Below, piece after piece: positions 34,516-47,026 of a stretch of 64,000 bases of DNA; positions within the stretch are counted from its first letter, which is position 1, and each line of letters starts with the position of its first letter. The notes below the pieces were generated by a model. That model worked only from the letters and a program-made list of their open reading frames with translations. It searched no databases and was not told where the DNA came from. The DNA comes from Acanthosepion pharaonis. Taxonomy: Eukaryota; Mollusca; Cephalopoda; Sepiida; Sepiidae. The stretch covers positions 1-64,000 of the forward strand of contig CAHIKZ030003459.1 of the NCBI GenBank assembly GCA_903632075.3, read 5' to 3'. A program made the translations under genes and the position numbers.

Positions 34516-34580
34516 TTTACATCAGTTCTCACAGTTGGCTGCGCTCTTCATCGACGGACAAGGCGAGTGATCCCCCGTCC

Positions 34581-36400
34581 AGATTATAACATTTTTCAAT
34601 GGAAAATGTTGCAATCAAATAGAATCAAATAGAAGTATAGCATAATTTGTTATTTTTCAGTACAAAATTTGAAATCAATTACAATTTTAGCAGTTTTTAT
34701 TATTTTTAAATTGAAAATGTAGAAATCTAATGAAAATATAGCAGATTTTGTTATTTTTCAATGGAAAATCTTGAAATCAAGTAGAATTATAACAGAATTT
34801 AATATTTTTTTTTAATTGAGAATGTCAAAATCTAATTGAATTATAGATTTTCTTATTTTCAACTGAAAATGTTAAAATCAAGTATAATTATAGATCATTT
34901 TGCATACCAAACAAAAATTTTGAAATAAACTAAAATTATAGCAGATTTTGTCATTTTTCAATTCAAAATATGAAAATCATGTAGAATTTTAGCAGATATG
35001 GTACTTTTTATTGAAAATGTTGAAATCAAATGGGATTACAGAATATTTTATTATATTTCAATTAAAAATGTTGAAATAAAGTAGAATTATAGCAGATTTT
35101 TTTTATTTTTCATTTTAGATTATGCTATAATTTGATTTCAACATTTTCAGTTGAATAATAATGAAATCTGCTATCATTCTACTTGATTTCAATATTTTCA
35201 ATAGACAAATTATGAAATCTGCTACAACCCTACTTGATTTCAACATTTTCAATAGAGAAATAATAAAAGCTTCTACAATTCCATTTGATTTCAACATTTT
35301 AATTGAAAAATAACAAGACCTGCAACATTTCTACTGTATTACAAAATTTCAAGTGAGAAATAACAAAATGTGCTGTTTACATTTAATTTCAGATTTTCAA
35401 TTGAGAAATAACAAAATCTGTTATAATCAAATGGAATTATAACAGATTTTGTCATTTTTCAATTGAAAATGTTGAAATCATGTAGAATTATAGCAGATTT
35501 TTTTATTTTGCAAATGAAAATGTTGCAATCAAATGATGTATCGCATATTTTGTCATTTTTCAATGGTAAATGTTGAAATAAAGGTATTTAGGTAATTTTC
35601 AATAGAAAATGTTGAAATCAAATGGAAAGATAGCAGATATTGTTATTTTTCAACTGAAAATGTTGAAATCAAATAGAATTTGTTAATTTTATATTGAAAA
35701 TTATGAAAATAGAATTATGGTAGATTTTTATATTTTTCAATTGAAAATGTTGAAATCAAATGGAATTACAGCAAATTTTTTATTTTTTAATTGAAATCAA
35801 GTAGAATTATAACAAATTTTATTATTTTTTTGAATTGAGAATGTTGAAATCTAATTTAATTATTGGAGATTTGCTTATTTGTTGAAATCAAGTATAATTA
35901 TAGCAGATAAAGATCTGCTATTACGTATCAATCGAAAATTTTGAAATAATGTAGAATTATAACAGATTTTGTAATTTTTCTATTCAGAATGTGAGAATCG
36001 TGTGGAATGTTAGCAGATTTTGTTACTTTTTAAATGAAAATGTTGAAATCAAATGGAATTATAGCATATTTTTTTATTTTTCAATTGAAAATTTTGAAAT
36101 AAATTAGAATTATAGCAGATTTTTTATTTTTCTATTTTCAATTTTCAATAGAGAAATAATGAAATCTGCTATAATTCTATTGGATTTCATCATAGAATTA
36201 TAGCAAACTGTTATTTTTCAACTGAAAATGTTGAAATCTAGTAGTATTATAGGAGATTTACTCATTTTTCAAATGATTTTTATGAAATCAAATGGCGTTA
36301 TGGCAATTTTTGCTATTTTTCAATTGAAAATATTCAAATAAAGTAGATTTATAGCAGATTTTGCTATTTTTCAATTGAAAATGTTGAAATCAATTAAAAT
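34581..36400 (+). repeat. 51-bp satellite array, right block
   Basis: Continues the array interrupted by the R2-type insert. Orientation switches to minus at about 35120-35435 and briefly near 36140-36190; the plus-to-minus junctions form short foldbacks. Confidence 0.9.
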
Positions 36401-39400
36401 TATCTTGTTGTCTGACTCTACAATTTCTCAAAAACAAAATCTTATATAAATATGTCAGATTTTAATATTTTTCCATTAAAACTGTGAAAGACGGAAATTT
36501 GTCTGAACCTACAATTTCTCTATAAAACAGGATAAATCTTATATAGTATGACAGATTTTACTTTATCAATAAAAAGTTTCAAAGACAAAGAGAAGTTTGT
36601 GGGAATCAACAATTTCTCATAAAAAATTGTAAGATATATTTTAACATTTTTCAATAACAACATTAAAATACAGTGAGAAATTTGTCTGAATCTACAATTT
36701 CTCAATAAAAAGGTGTAAACATCATATAAATATACCAGATTTCAAAATTTATCAATGAAAATATAAAAACACGGAGAAATTTGTTTGCAAGGGTAAATTT
36801 TATATAAATATGAATTTTGACATTTTTCAATAAAGACATTAAAAGACAGAAATAAATTTGTCTGAATCTACAATTGCTCAACAAAGAAAGGCAAATCTTA
36901 TATAAATATGACACATTTTAACTTTTAAAATAACATGAAAAGACAGAGAAATTTCTCTGAATCTACAATTTCTTGTAAAAAATGGTAAATCTTATATAAA
37001 TATGCCAAATTTTAACATTTTTCCCTGAAAACTTTGAAAGACAGAGAGAAATTTGTGTGAATCTACAAATCCTCAAAATAAAAATTAGTAAATCTGACAA
37101 ATTTCTTAGTGTTTTTTAATGTTTTTTTTGTAATATGTTAAAACATGTTATATTTATATAAGATTTACCTATTTTTTATTGAAATATTGTAGAATCAGAC
37201 AAATTTCTCTCTGTCTTTTAATATTTTTATTGAAAAGGTTAAAATGTGTCATATTTATATAAAAAATAAAAAATGTAAATCTTAATTTCAGATCTTGAAT
37301 TGAGAAATAACAAAATCTGTTATAATCAAATGGAATTATAGCAGATTTTGTCATTTGTACCGTCAGAATGAAGAAGCATTGCCACAGACTGTACACATCA
37401 CAGGAGAATCATGGCAGTACTAGTGCAGAGGCCAGAGAGAACGAGAGGAAGTTCCTAAACAAGAAACAAGGGTGAGTCTTGATTGATTGAGGTGACTCTT
37501 GTTCAACGTTTTTCAATAAAAAAAAAAAACAAAGTTTGAATCTACAATTTTTCAAAAAAAGGGTAAATGTTATATAAATAAGACAATTTTATAAAAATAT
37601 TAAAAGACTGACAAATTTGTCTAAATCTACAATTTTACCATACAAAAACAGTAAATCTTACATAAATATGATCGATTTTAATGTTGTAATGACAGAGAAA
37701 TTTATCTCAATCTACAATTTCTAATTAAAAAAATGGCGAATCTTATATAAATATTACAGATTTTAACTATAAAAAATCAAAAGAATGTGAAAAATTAGTT
37801 TGAATCTATAATTTGTAAAAAAAGTGTAAAACATATAAATATGATAGATTTGAATACTTTTCAATAAAAACATTAAAATACAGATATTTGTCTGACTCTA
37901 CAATATCAATAAAAAAATGGTACATAATATGAAAGATATTTTACATTTTTCAATAAAAATATTAAAAGACAGATAGAAGTTTGCCTGAATCTAAAATTTC
38001 TCAATAAAAAAGGTTAAGTCTTATATAAATATGACAGATTTTAACATTTTTCAATGAAATCATTAAAAGTGAGAGACAAAATTTGTCTGTATATATAATT
38101 TCTCAATAAAATGTGTAAATCTTATATGTAAATCTTAAAATATGACAGATTTTTTAATTTTTCCATAAAAATATTAAAAGACAGAGAAATTTGACTGAAT
38201 CTACAATTTTGCAAAGAAAAAGAGTAAATATTAAAGAAATATGACAGATATTTTACTTTTTTCAATAAAAACATTAAAAGCGAGAGAGAAATTTTTCTGA
38301 ATCTACTAATTCTCAATAAAAAATATGTAAATCTCATATAAGTATTTTAACATTTTAATATGACAGATTTTAACATTTAAGAGAGAGAGAGATGTCTGAA
38401 TCTACAATTTCTCCCCAAAAAGTGAAAATCTTATATAAATATGACAGATCTTTCATTTTCAATAAAACATTAAAAGGCAGAGAGAAATTTGTCTGAATCT
38501 ACCATGTCAATAAAAAAATTGTAAATCTTATATACATATTACAGATTTTAACGTTTTACAATAAAAACATTAAAAGAATGAGAGAAATTTGCCTGAATCT
38601 ATAATTTGTCAATAAAGGATGTTAAATCATATATTTAATATTTTTCAATGAAATATGAAAAATAATAGAAAATATTCTGATTCTACAATTTCTCAATAAA
38701 ATAAGGGAAATCTTATAGAAATATGACATTTTAAAATTTTACAATAAAAACATTTAAAGATATAGACATATTTTTCTGAATCTACAATTTCTCAATAAAA
38801 AAATGCTAAATATTATATAAATATGTCAGATTTTATCATTTTTCAATAAAAAAATTAAAAGACCAAATGAAATTTACTTGAATCTAGAATTTTTCAATAA
38901 AAAGTCATTAATCTTATATAAATGTCAAAATTTAACATTTTCATTGAAAACGTAAAATGAAATCTGAATTATTATTTCTCAATATAAAAGAATAAATCAT
39001 ATATAAATGTACATATTTCAATATTTTTCAATGAAAAAATTGAAATTTCTCAATGAAAAAAGTGTAAATCTCATATAAAAATGACAGATTTTGTCATTTT
39101 TCAATAAAAATGTCCGAATTCTCAACAAAAAAATTGTAAATATTAAAAATATATATATATAAACATGTTAGATTTAACATTTTTCAATGAAAAGATAAAT
39201 CTTATGTAATTTGAGAAATTTTAACATTTTTCAATGGAAACATTAAAAGTCAGACAGAAATTTGCTGAATGTACCATTTCTTAACAAAAATGGTAAATTT
39301 TATATAAATACAGAGAGATCTTTTTGCATTTTTCAATAAAAATATGAAAAGTCTGAAAGAATTATGTCTGAATCTGCAAATTTGCAATTAAAAAGATTAA

Positions 39401-40310
39401 ATCATATTTTCCAATAAAAACATTCAAAAATAGAGAAATTTGTCTGAATCTACAATTTTTATAAAAACATGTTAAATCTGAGATAAATTTAGTTTATTCA
39501 ATAAAAATTAAAAGACAGAAATAAATTTGTCTGAATCAACAATTACTCAATAAAACTCCGTCAACTTATAATAGAAGTAAATAATAAAATTAAAAAAGAT
39601 ATTTTGTCTGAATCAACAATTTGTCAAAAAAAGACAAATCTTATATAAATATGATAGATTTTAACATATTTCAATAAAAACATTAAAAGACAGTTAGAAA
39701 TTTGTCTGAATCTACAATTTCTCAATTAAAAATATGTAAATCTGATATAAATATGACAGATTTTAACGTTTCACGTAAAACATAAAATACAGAGAGAAAT
39801 TTTTCTGAATCTACAATTTCTCAATAAAATGTGTAAATTTTATATAAATTTGACAGAAAAATATTAAAAGACTAAAAGAAATTTGTCTGAATATAAAATT
39901 TATCAATAAAAAAGGGTAAATCTTATATAAATATTGGAGAATTTAACATTTTTCAATAAAAAAGACAGAGAAATTTGTTTGCATCTATGATTTCTCAATA
40001 AAAACTTTAAAAGACAGATAGAAATTATGCTGAATCAACAATTTCTCAATATAAAAGCGTAAATCTCACAGGAATATGAGAGATTTTGACTTTTTTCAAT
40101 AAAAATATTAAAAGACAAAGAGAAAGTTGACTGTATCTGCAATATCTGATGGAAAAAAGTGTAAATCTTATATAAATATGAGAGAGTTTTTAATTTTTCA
40201 ATAAAAATACTAAAAGAGAGAGAGAGAAATTTGTCGGAATGTACATTTTCTCAATAAAAATGTGTAAACCTGATAGAGAGATGATGGATATTTACACTTT
40301 TTAATAAAAA
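36401..40310 (-). repeat. ~101-bp satellite array
   Basis: About 35-40 copies with the words TTTGTCTGAATCTACAATTT, CTCAATAAAAAA, GTAAATCTTATATAAATATG, ACAGATTTTAAC, ATTTTTCAATAAAAACATTA and AAAGACAGAGAGAAA. A block at about 37080-37290 is inverted. 51-bp satellite pieces in both orientations sit at about 37290-37365. Strand is arbitrary. Confidence 0.9.
37366..37475 (+). other. Exon-like unique island inside the satellite
   Basis: An open frame of about 35 codons (MKKHCHRLYTSQENHG, TSAEARENERKFLNKKQ) ends at GGGTGAGT, a good splice donor, and is preceded by GTACCGTCAG. Base composition differs sharply from the satellite on both sides. It may be a captured exon or a retroelement scrap; family not recognised. 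Confidence 0.25.
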
Positions 40311-40790
40311 TTTTCTTTAGTTTTATTCTATTTTGTTTATTATTTTATTTTATGTTATTTATATTTTGTATTTTCTTTATTTAATTTTCCTTATTTTTTA
40401 AGTTTATATTATATTTATTTTATTTTTTAATTAATGCTTTGATGGCAAAGTAAGTATTTATTTATATACCTACACTTACCCATTATATCAATTTTCTTGT
40501 GTATTATGTTTATTTTGGTATCTAAATCTAATTATTGTTAATTTTTGCTCTAAGCATAGTTTACAGTTTTTAATATGTATGGGGATGGCCTTTTTTATAA
40601 TTTCCCATTTGATTTTGGTGGGGATATTGTTTTCTTTTTGGGTCAATATCTATTTTGAGGGGGCTGTATTGTTAGTGTATTTTTTCTCTCAAAGGACATT
40701 TTGTGGTTGTAATATTCTTTTATTTTTTTTTCTGTCGCACCTATAAAAATATTTGGTCTTCTACCCATCTATCAATGAGAATATGTTAAT
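40311..40790. other. T-rich spacer
   Basis: TATTTTATTTTAT-type low-complexity sequence grading into AT-rich DNA; no gene. Confidence 0.5.
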
Positions 40791-40794
40791 AAAC

Positions 40795-41185
40795 TTAGCA
40801 AAACAGTATATGACTATCCCCAATGAAGATATGAATATAATAAAACACTGCTGAAAATCTATATTACGCTACAATAAAAAAAATATGGACCAAAAAGTGC
40901 CTAAAAACAATAATAATAAATTTGATGTAACAATGTGTAGCTATGATAGTGGAAAAGTATGCAAGTTCGGTGGCATAATATTATCAATAAATTAGCAAAT
41001 ATAAAAAAAAAGATATAGGTCTATACAGGGATGATGGTTTATTAATTCTAAGAAATTGCAACGGCAGAACTACAGACACAATAAGAAAAATAATCAAAAC
41101 CTTCAAAATCCTAGGATTTACAATTGATATAAAGTCCAACCAAAAAACAGAAAATTTCCTAGATATTGATATCCTTTTTTCACAG
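40795..41185 (+). pseudogene. PLE reverse transcriptase fragment with RDD motif
   Basis: Reads SIPNEDMN-like (TIPNEDMNIIKHC), then FDVTMCSYDSGKVCKFGG, and after a shift KKDIGLYRDDGLLILRNCNG, TIRKIIKTFKILGFTIDI and TENFLDID. This is the RT palm of a second PLE lineage; the catalytic acidic pair is in YRDDG. Truncated at a T-run near 41180. It is a different lineage from the YLDD copy at 25.3 kb. Confidence 0.75.
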
Positions 41186-41303
41186 TTTTTGTTTTAAATT
41201 TTGAAACAGAATGTTTGCTTCAATATTGCTAAAAGCTCAGTTAAGTATCTTTGAAAATTTTTAGGTCAAGAGAGAACAAAGACACTTACTGTGTTACTGG
41301 CCC

Positions 41304-41805
41304 TAAGAACTTGCTGATTTTTTTTTTTTTTTTTGACTGTGATTGGACGGTTCAAAGGTGAACCGTCCCCACTTTGAAAGGAAGGGGAGAACTTAGCAGC
41401 AGTTGGAAACTTTGAATCAGGAGGTTGTTTCTCTCTCCTGGCTGTAAAAGCAGGCAGCATTTGCCCATAAGTGAAGGATGCATGGGTAACAAAGTTGCTG
41501 AGGGCAAGTTTCCCCTTCAGAGAAAGATCTCTCAAAGAAGCCCCAGAGAAAAGCCGTTTGAGAAGAAGAAGAAGGAGCAAACACGTGCGTTTTCAAAAAG
41601 TGTTTTACCAAGTAAATTTTCTAGCGGCCATAAAAGAGAGGCGTATTATCCAGGCGGATGGGAGGAAAATAAGTGAAGAAAGAAGGGAGTTTGGTCGCCA
41701 AGAAGAGAACCTTGTCTACTGTTCTGGAGTGATTTCACAGTGGAGGCTTGTATTTGTACTAAGTCGGTCCTAAAATAGGTTCAACATACAAAATGTTAGG
41801 AACTT
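41304..41805 (-). mobile_element. Possible poly(A)-tailed retroposon
   Basis: A T17 run (41318-41334) reads as a poly(A) tail on the minus strand. TAAGAACTT at 41304-41312 and TAGGAACTT at 41797-41805 could be target-site duplications with one mismatch. The enclosed G+C-richer block includes a 9-bp hairpin GGACGGTTC/GAACCGTCC (41345-41368) and open frames on both strands, one opening with MGNKVAEGKFPLQRK on plus. Parent gene not recognised. Confidence 0.35.
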
Positions 41806-42880
41806 CATATAATAGGTATGACGCAGTAATCTAGTTGTGGTCGCTGATACTTTTAGTATCCAACTAACGGTCGTTCGGCATCGACTGACTGACCAACTCA
41901 CTTGAGGAACTCGTTACTCTTACTACTCCTACTTATTATAGGTGGGAGAGTCTATTAACTATAGAATAGGTGTGTTCCACTATATCTACACAAGAGAGAA
42001 AAGAAAAAAAGATAAAAAATTTGAATCTTGAGTGTACTGAAGAGCTAAGGCTTTTCCCCCCTTTTTTTTATTGTTATCAGCAGGTGGGTGCTATTCTTTT
42101 TTGGGGTTTTTGGTGCATTGTAATTTTTAAGTTTGTTTTTTGCTATGCTTTTTTACATTGTGTTACTCAGAGAATAGGTTATCTTATTCTCAACAAAAAG
42201 GGACAAATTTTTGCAAGAACCCTTATTTAGCTGGTTAGAAATAAATATTTTTTCTTTGTAATTGAATCTGATTTTCATTTTTTTCTTTCCTTTTCATTAT
42301 TATTTCGGGCAATAGTGAAAATACTGTTGCAACAGGTTTCATTTTCTGAAAGAATATAAAATTTTTGAAATATCTGTAATCACCAAATATAAAAATAAAC
42401 CTTTGTTGAATGAATGAAAGAAAACATTTTCATAAAAAACAAGCATTTATTAAATATTAACTTCATCACCTCCAACAATAGTGGTGAGGATTATATAAGA
42501 GTAGCACTTGAATGCTTCACTAAGAGACTGAAATATTCCAGTCTCCATGAAACTAGAAGCTTTTTCAGCTAAATGTTCTTTCTAGTATATAAATTTTATA
42601 ATCTTTTAAAAATAATAGGCAAATTGAGGGCTTTTGTTTATGAAATATTTCAGGAATGTCCAATTCAAGATGTTGAAAGACTGAATACAATTGCTTAAAT
42701 TTGCACTTTAAAGTACTTTTTTCCTCCTAATTAGGCATTCAACCATTCTACATTACAGGAATCAAATTGATGTTTAATATGGAAAAGTTCAAATATGTAT
42801 ATTTACTTGATTCTGTGAAATATTTCCCCAGACATTTTATAATGAAAGAATTATAACTGAAAGAATCTTATCCAAAATGT
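41806..42880. other. AT-rich, intron-like, nothing recognised
   Basis: No ORF with coding character and no repeat family identified. Confidence 0.3.
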
Positions 42881-42885
42881 TTCAG

Positions 42886-42966
42886 GAATCAAGGATGGAA
42901 ACAGATGACATTAGTGGAGAGATTGATCAATTACGAAGACTCATTCAAGAAGAAGAACAAAAATAA
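42886..42966 (+). other. Exon-like segment (coiled-coil-like peptide)
   Basis: After ATGTTTCAG an open frame reads ESRMETDDISGEIDQLRRL then IQEEEQK and stops. The peptide is acidic and helix-prone, unlike the surrounding AT-rich noise. The acceptor is modest and no donor precedes the stop, so it would have to be a terminal exon. Weak evidence. Confidence 0.2.
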
Positions 42967-43839
42967 GCATGGAATAATAATTTGGTTAACAAAATGTATT
43001 GAAACAAGGAAAAGGTACACAATATTTACAGTTAGTTTTGGTATATTCTTGGGAAGACTGTTCCTGCATAATGGGTTGACTAAATATTCTATTTACCAAC
43101 CCATATTTATATCTAAATTAGGTGTATACACAACAGTTACAAAGTAACAATATTCTATTTGATCTAATGGACTTTTTATAGTTTGACTGAAATCTAGTTA
43201 TTCCTTGTAAACTTCTCTGATCATACAATTTGATGGAGAATAACATAATTTGTGTATAAGATATGACTTCAGTTTTACTCCTGATAGTAGTATGTACGTT
43301 TTTTTTTGTGTTTTTTCCCTTAGACTGTCTCCCTGGCTCAAAACTATCATCAGACCTTTCTTCACTGGAAAAATTTCAAATGTAATTTCGAAATAAGAAA
43401 AATAGAAAGAAACAGTATTATTTACAGAAATATAGTTTCTTTCACAAAAATAAACAAACATGACATTAAAACGTTGTTTGTTTATTTCCAAACATTGTTT
43501 ATAAACGTCAGTCACTTTGAAAATACAAAATTATGGAGATTTAACAAAATGTTTACTATCTTTTTCAAATTAGTATATTGTATAAAAATACTAAAAACTA
43601 ATTAATTTTACAGTTGGTTGAGATTTCAATATTGGATATAATGTAAATAATGGCAAATGTTTATAATGATGAAAACTTGGATAATACACATTGAAAGTGT
43701 TATAAAATAAAATAAGACATATCTCAGCTGATTTGCAGGCAAATAAACTAACATACTCAAAAGTGAGAGCCGGATGTGAATGGGACAAGGCCCCGTCACA
43801 AAATGACCATTATCATCGTTTGCGCATAGGCCCGACGCA

Positions 43840-44130
43840 CGAGTTCCAGTCGAAAAATAAAATAATATTTTAAAGTGTTTCTATTTTTCGACCAATAAAA
43901 TGCTTCCCTCCTAATTATACTCGCGTCATTTTTTGAGCCTGTGTTTAACAGGCTCAAAAAATGCCATAAAAGGGGTCACACGGGGAAGTACTAGCAGTCA
44001 ACAGGAGGCCAGGGAAGAGATCTGTCATGGTCAGTCTGGGCAGTCAGCAGGAAGAGCACCACGCCAACCAGTGAAAACTACTATGAGAGATCAACTCAGA
44101 TCGGCAGCCGGCTTATGAACTATACCACAA
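43840..44130 (+). promoter_or_regulatory. Promoter-like block with hairpin
   Basis: Contains GTCGAAAAATA with its inverted copy TATTTTTCGAC, a CCAAT word, a perfect 16-bp hairpin (43927-43942 with 43948-43963, 5-base loop), and CATAAAAGGGG (43967-43977) as a TATA-like box. G+C-richer sequence follows. Could be a solo LTR or MITE rather than a host promoter. Confidence 0.3.
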
Positions 44131-45056
44131 GGTAGCTGTCCCAAACCCACACATTCCTATTGAAATAAATCATGTAAATTTATTTCTGCTGTTGTCATAT
44201 TTTTTTCTTGCAACCATACGCTTGTCTATAACAAAAGAAAGTTTTGATATAAGATTCATAAATGAAATATACTTTTATTGATAGAATGACTGCTACTCAA
44301 TTTAGATCTAGAGATCTGAGCACTGATATAGAATGCAATAACTTTATTTTGTAAACAGTTTTAAGAAGGCTTTGTTGGTAAATTTAGATGCAAAGTATTT
44401 TTTTAACATGTATGATGAAATAAAATAGAGAAATTCTTCATAGCTCAGACTGTTGCTTTCGAAAGTTAATTAACAAATGATTCATGATTGAAAGTTGAAA
44501 GGTATTTTTCTTTGACATTTTTTTTGTTTATCCATTTATGAATTAAAATCATGAAATTCTCATTCTAGCCTTATTAGTATTGATCTTTATTGCTTTATTA
44601 GTCAATATTCATAAAATAATAATAATAATAATAAGCTAATAATTTCATGTAAATTTTTAAAATCATAAATTTAATGATGTGCATGAGTGCAATGTCTGAG
44701 TTGTATTTGAAAATTTAAAATAAAATATGTATGTTCAAATTTTTTCTTATTTGAAGCTGAAACTGTTTTGACAATCTGTGCAGCATTCAAAATATTAATA
44801 GGATATTCTAAGATTGTTGAATGAGTATAATTTTATTTCTACTTTATTTTTTTTTTTCTAGCAGCATTAGATATTTTTTTTAAATCTTGTATTCTCTCAT
44901 TGTTTAGCTTAATAAACATTGTAAGTCTGTCAGTTAATATGAAATTGCATGTTTATCCTTAGAAAATAAACTTGCCGACTTACCAGAAATTCCATTACAT
45001 TTACTAGCATTTCTTTTTCAATTTTGTGTACATAAATAAAAAAAAAGAATTATAAC

Positions 45057-45120
45057 CCTTTTTTTTTTTGTTTTTCAGACCAAAGAAAAAGTAGCTAAAA
45101 AGAAGGAGTTGAAAGGCTAA
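45057..45120 (+). other. Terminal-exon-like segment
   Basis: A strong acceptor (T-rich tract ending GTTTTTCAG at 45078) is followed by TKEKVAKKKELKG and a stop. A Lys-rich C-terminus is a common protein end, but the ORF is only 13 codons and no upstream exon is secure. Confidence 0.25.
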
Positions 45121-45871
<751 letters not shown>

Positions 45872-46822
45872 TATCTATATTTCTCATGTTGTCTGTGTGT
45901 CTGTCTTGGGCGTTGTTACCTCGCCCAGGCCGCATTTCTCACCCGATTTCGATGCGGTTTTCACCACAAGTTTGCAAATGGCTGCCGTAAGGACATGACG
46001 GAGCCCAATTTTTGAGTTCGAACTCAGATTCCGAAAAAATCGATACTCGAAAAAAACAATAATCGACTGCTTACAGAAGGAATGATCGCATTTCAACCAA
46101 ATTTGACACCCTCTTAGAGTCTACCACTAGAAGTGTTGTCCAGAAGTTTCATGACCACGGACCCCTAAACAGCGCGGAAAATCGATAAAACCCAAAAACC
46201 GATACGCCCAGATTGCGCCTGAACCGCATATCGGTTTTTAGCAAAAACCGACCGGATTTATGAGGAGGCTATTGGGAGTCAGCATGTGAAGTTTCAACTC
46301 TGACGCCCCCCAAACAGAGTGCAAATCGACAATCTTTCAACACTTAAAAATGTTTTTACGTTTGGGTATTTCCTAAATGCAGATTGATTTAAGGTCACGC
46401 TATGCGCGGGAAGAAACAGGTCAGTGCGTGCACTGGAGTGGAGTGCTTTTTATCCCTGCACAAGGTCTGACTTTGAGCCACAAATGATATATTCGACTTT
46501 GTCAACACTTTTGCTTTAATCGTCGCATCTTACCAAAATAACCACTGACTTTATTCGCATCTTTACTGAAAAAAACCGCATACGTGTTGTGTGAAAATGA
46601 TACCGCCCTCGGCCGTCCATTTTCCAATTCTTTAAACCTTTTCCTCTAGCCCAGGCCGCATCCCAGACCTGACGAGGATTTTTTGCGCTAAAACAGCAGG
46701 GCTTCCTCCCAATCGATTTCAAAACTAATGCCGGCAAACGGTTAGCGGCTTTTCGTTGTCGCACAAACCAAACGAGCAAACGCTTCATTGCAGCTCCTTG
46801 CATTTTCATCGCCGGCATCACG

Positions 46823-46863
46823 GGTCAAGCTGCCAAGCTGCATATGCAGCAGGCAGCTTGACC
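46823..46863. repeat. Nested palindrome upstream of the Rep frame
   Basis: GGTCAAGCTGCC (46823-46834) pairs perfectly with 46852-46863, and the loop is itself a 14-bp palindrome, GCTGCATATGCAGC (46837-46850). Nearly the whole 41 bases can fold into one stem. Confidence 0.85.
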
Positions 46864-47026
46864 CCGTTTACGGCCAAGCCTTGCGCTTGCCAAATCATGC
46901 GCGCGTGCGTGAATGCGCGCTAGCATCTTCCATTTTGCGTGAGCTCATTCATTGGTCTAAGTCATGGCCATTGTCCAGGCTACACTAATCAATGACAAGT
47001 CACGCCCCCTTTAAATACCTTCAACA

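Larger units (their letters stand above)
32311..34580 (-). mobile_element. R2-superfamily LINE insert, circularly permuted
   Basis: A G+C-rich block inside the 51-bp array. Reading the minus strand from 34580: a Myb-like DNA-binding segment (RARTYVKWTPEDLRCMAAIE), a linker, RT motifs (ESSPGPDGL, MEVPDDPLEFRPIAV, then YADDLVLFASSPEELQ), and after that an N-terminal-type C2H2 zinc finger (CLRTFKRTACLASHMWKMHP) followed by another Myb-like start (ARTYARWCRGELERMA). The two ends share GCCCGCACCTACG. The restriction-like endonuclease that should follow RT is missing. This family (R2, NeSL and relatives) inserts at specific sites by target-primed reverse transcription. Confidence 0.7.

Noticed and set aside
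29931..36400. Many ORFs of the MLKSNGIIADFVIFQL type on both strands
   Set aside because: The 51-bp unit is 17 codons without a stop, so open frames recur by period; no start, composition or conservation argues for protein.
29931..40310. Possible CRISPR array (regular short repeats)
   Set aside because: There are no unique spacers between identical repeats; units are contiguous, diverged satellite monomers in a eukaryotic genome.
43198..43515. Minus-strand exon around 43320-43380 (EERSDDSFEPGRQSKG)
   Set aside because: The acceptor is attractive, but no donor or second exon was found and it conflicts in strand with the neighbouring exon-like islands; too weak to list.
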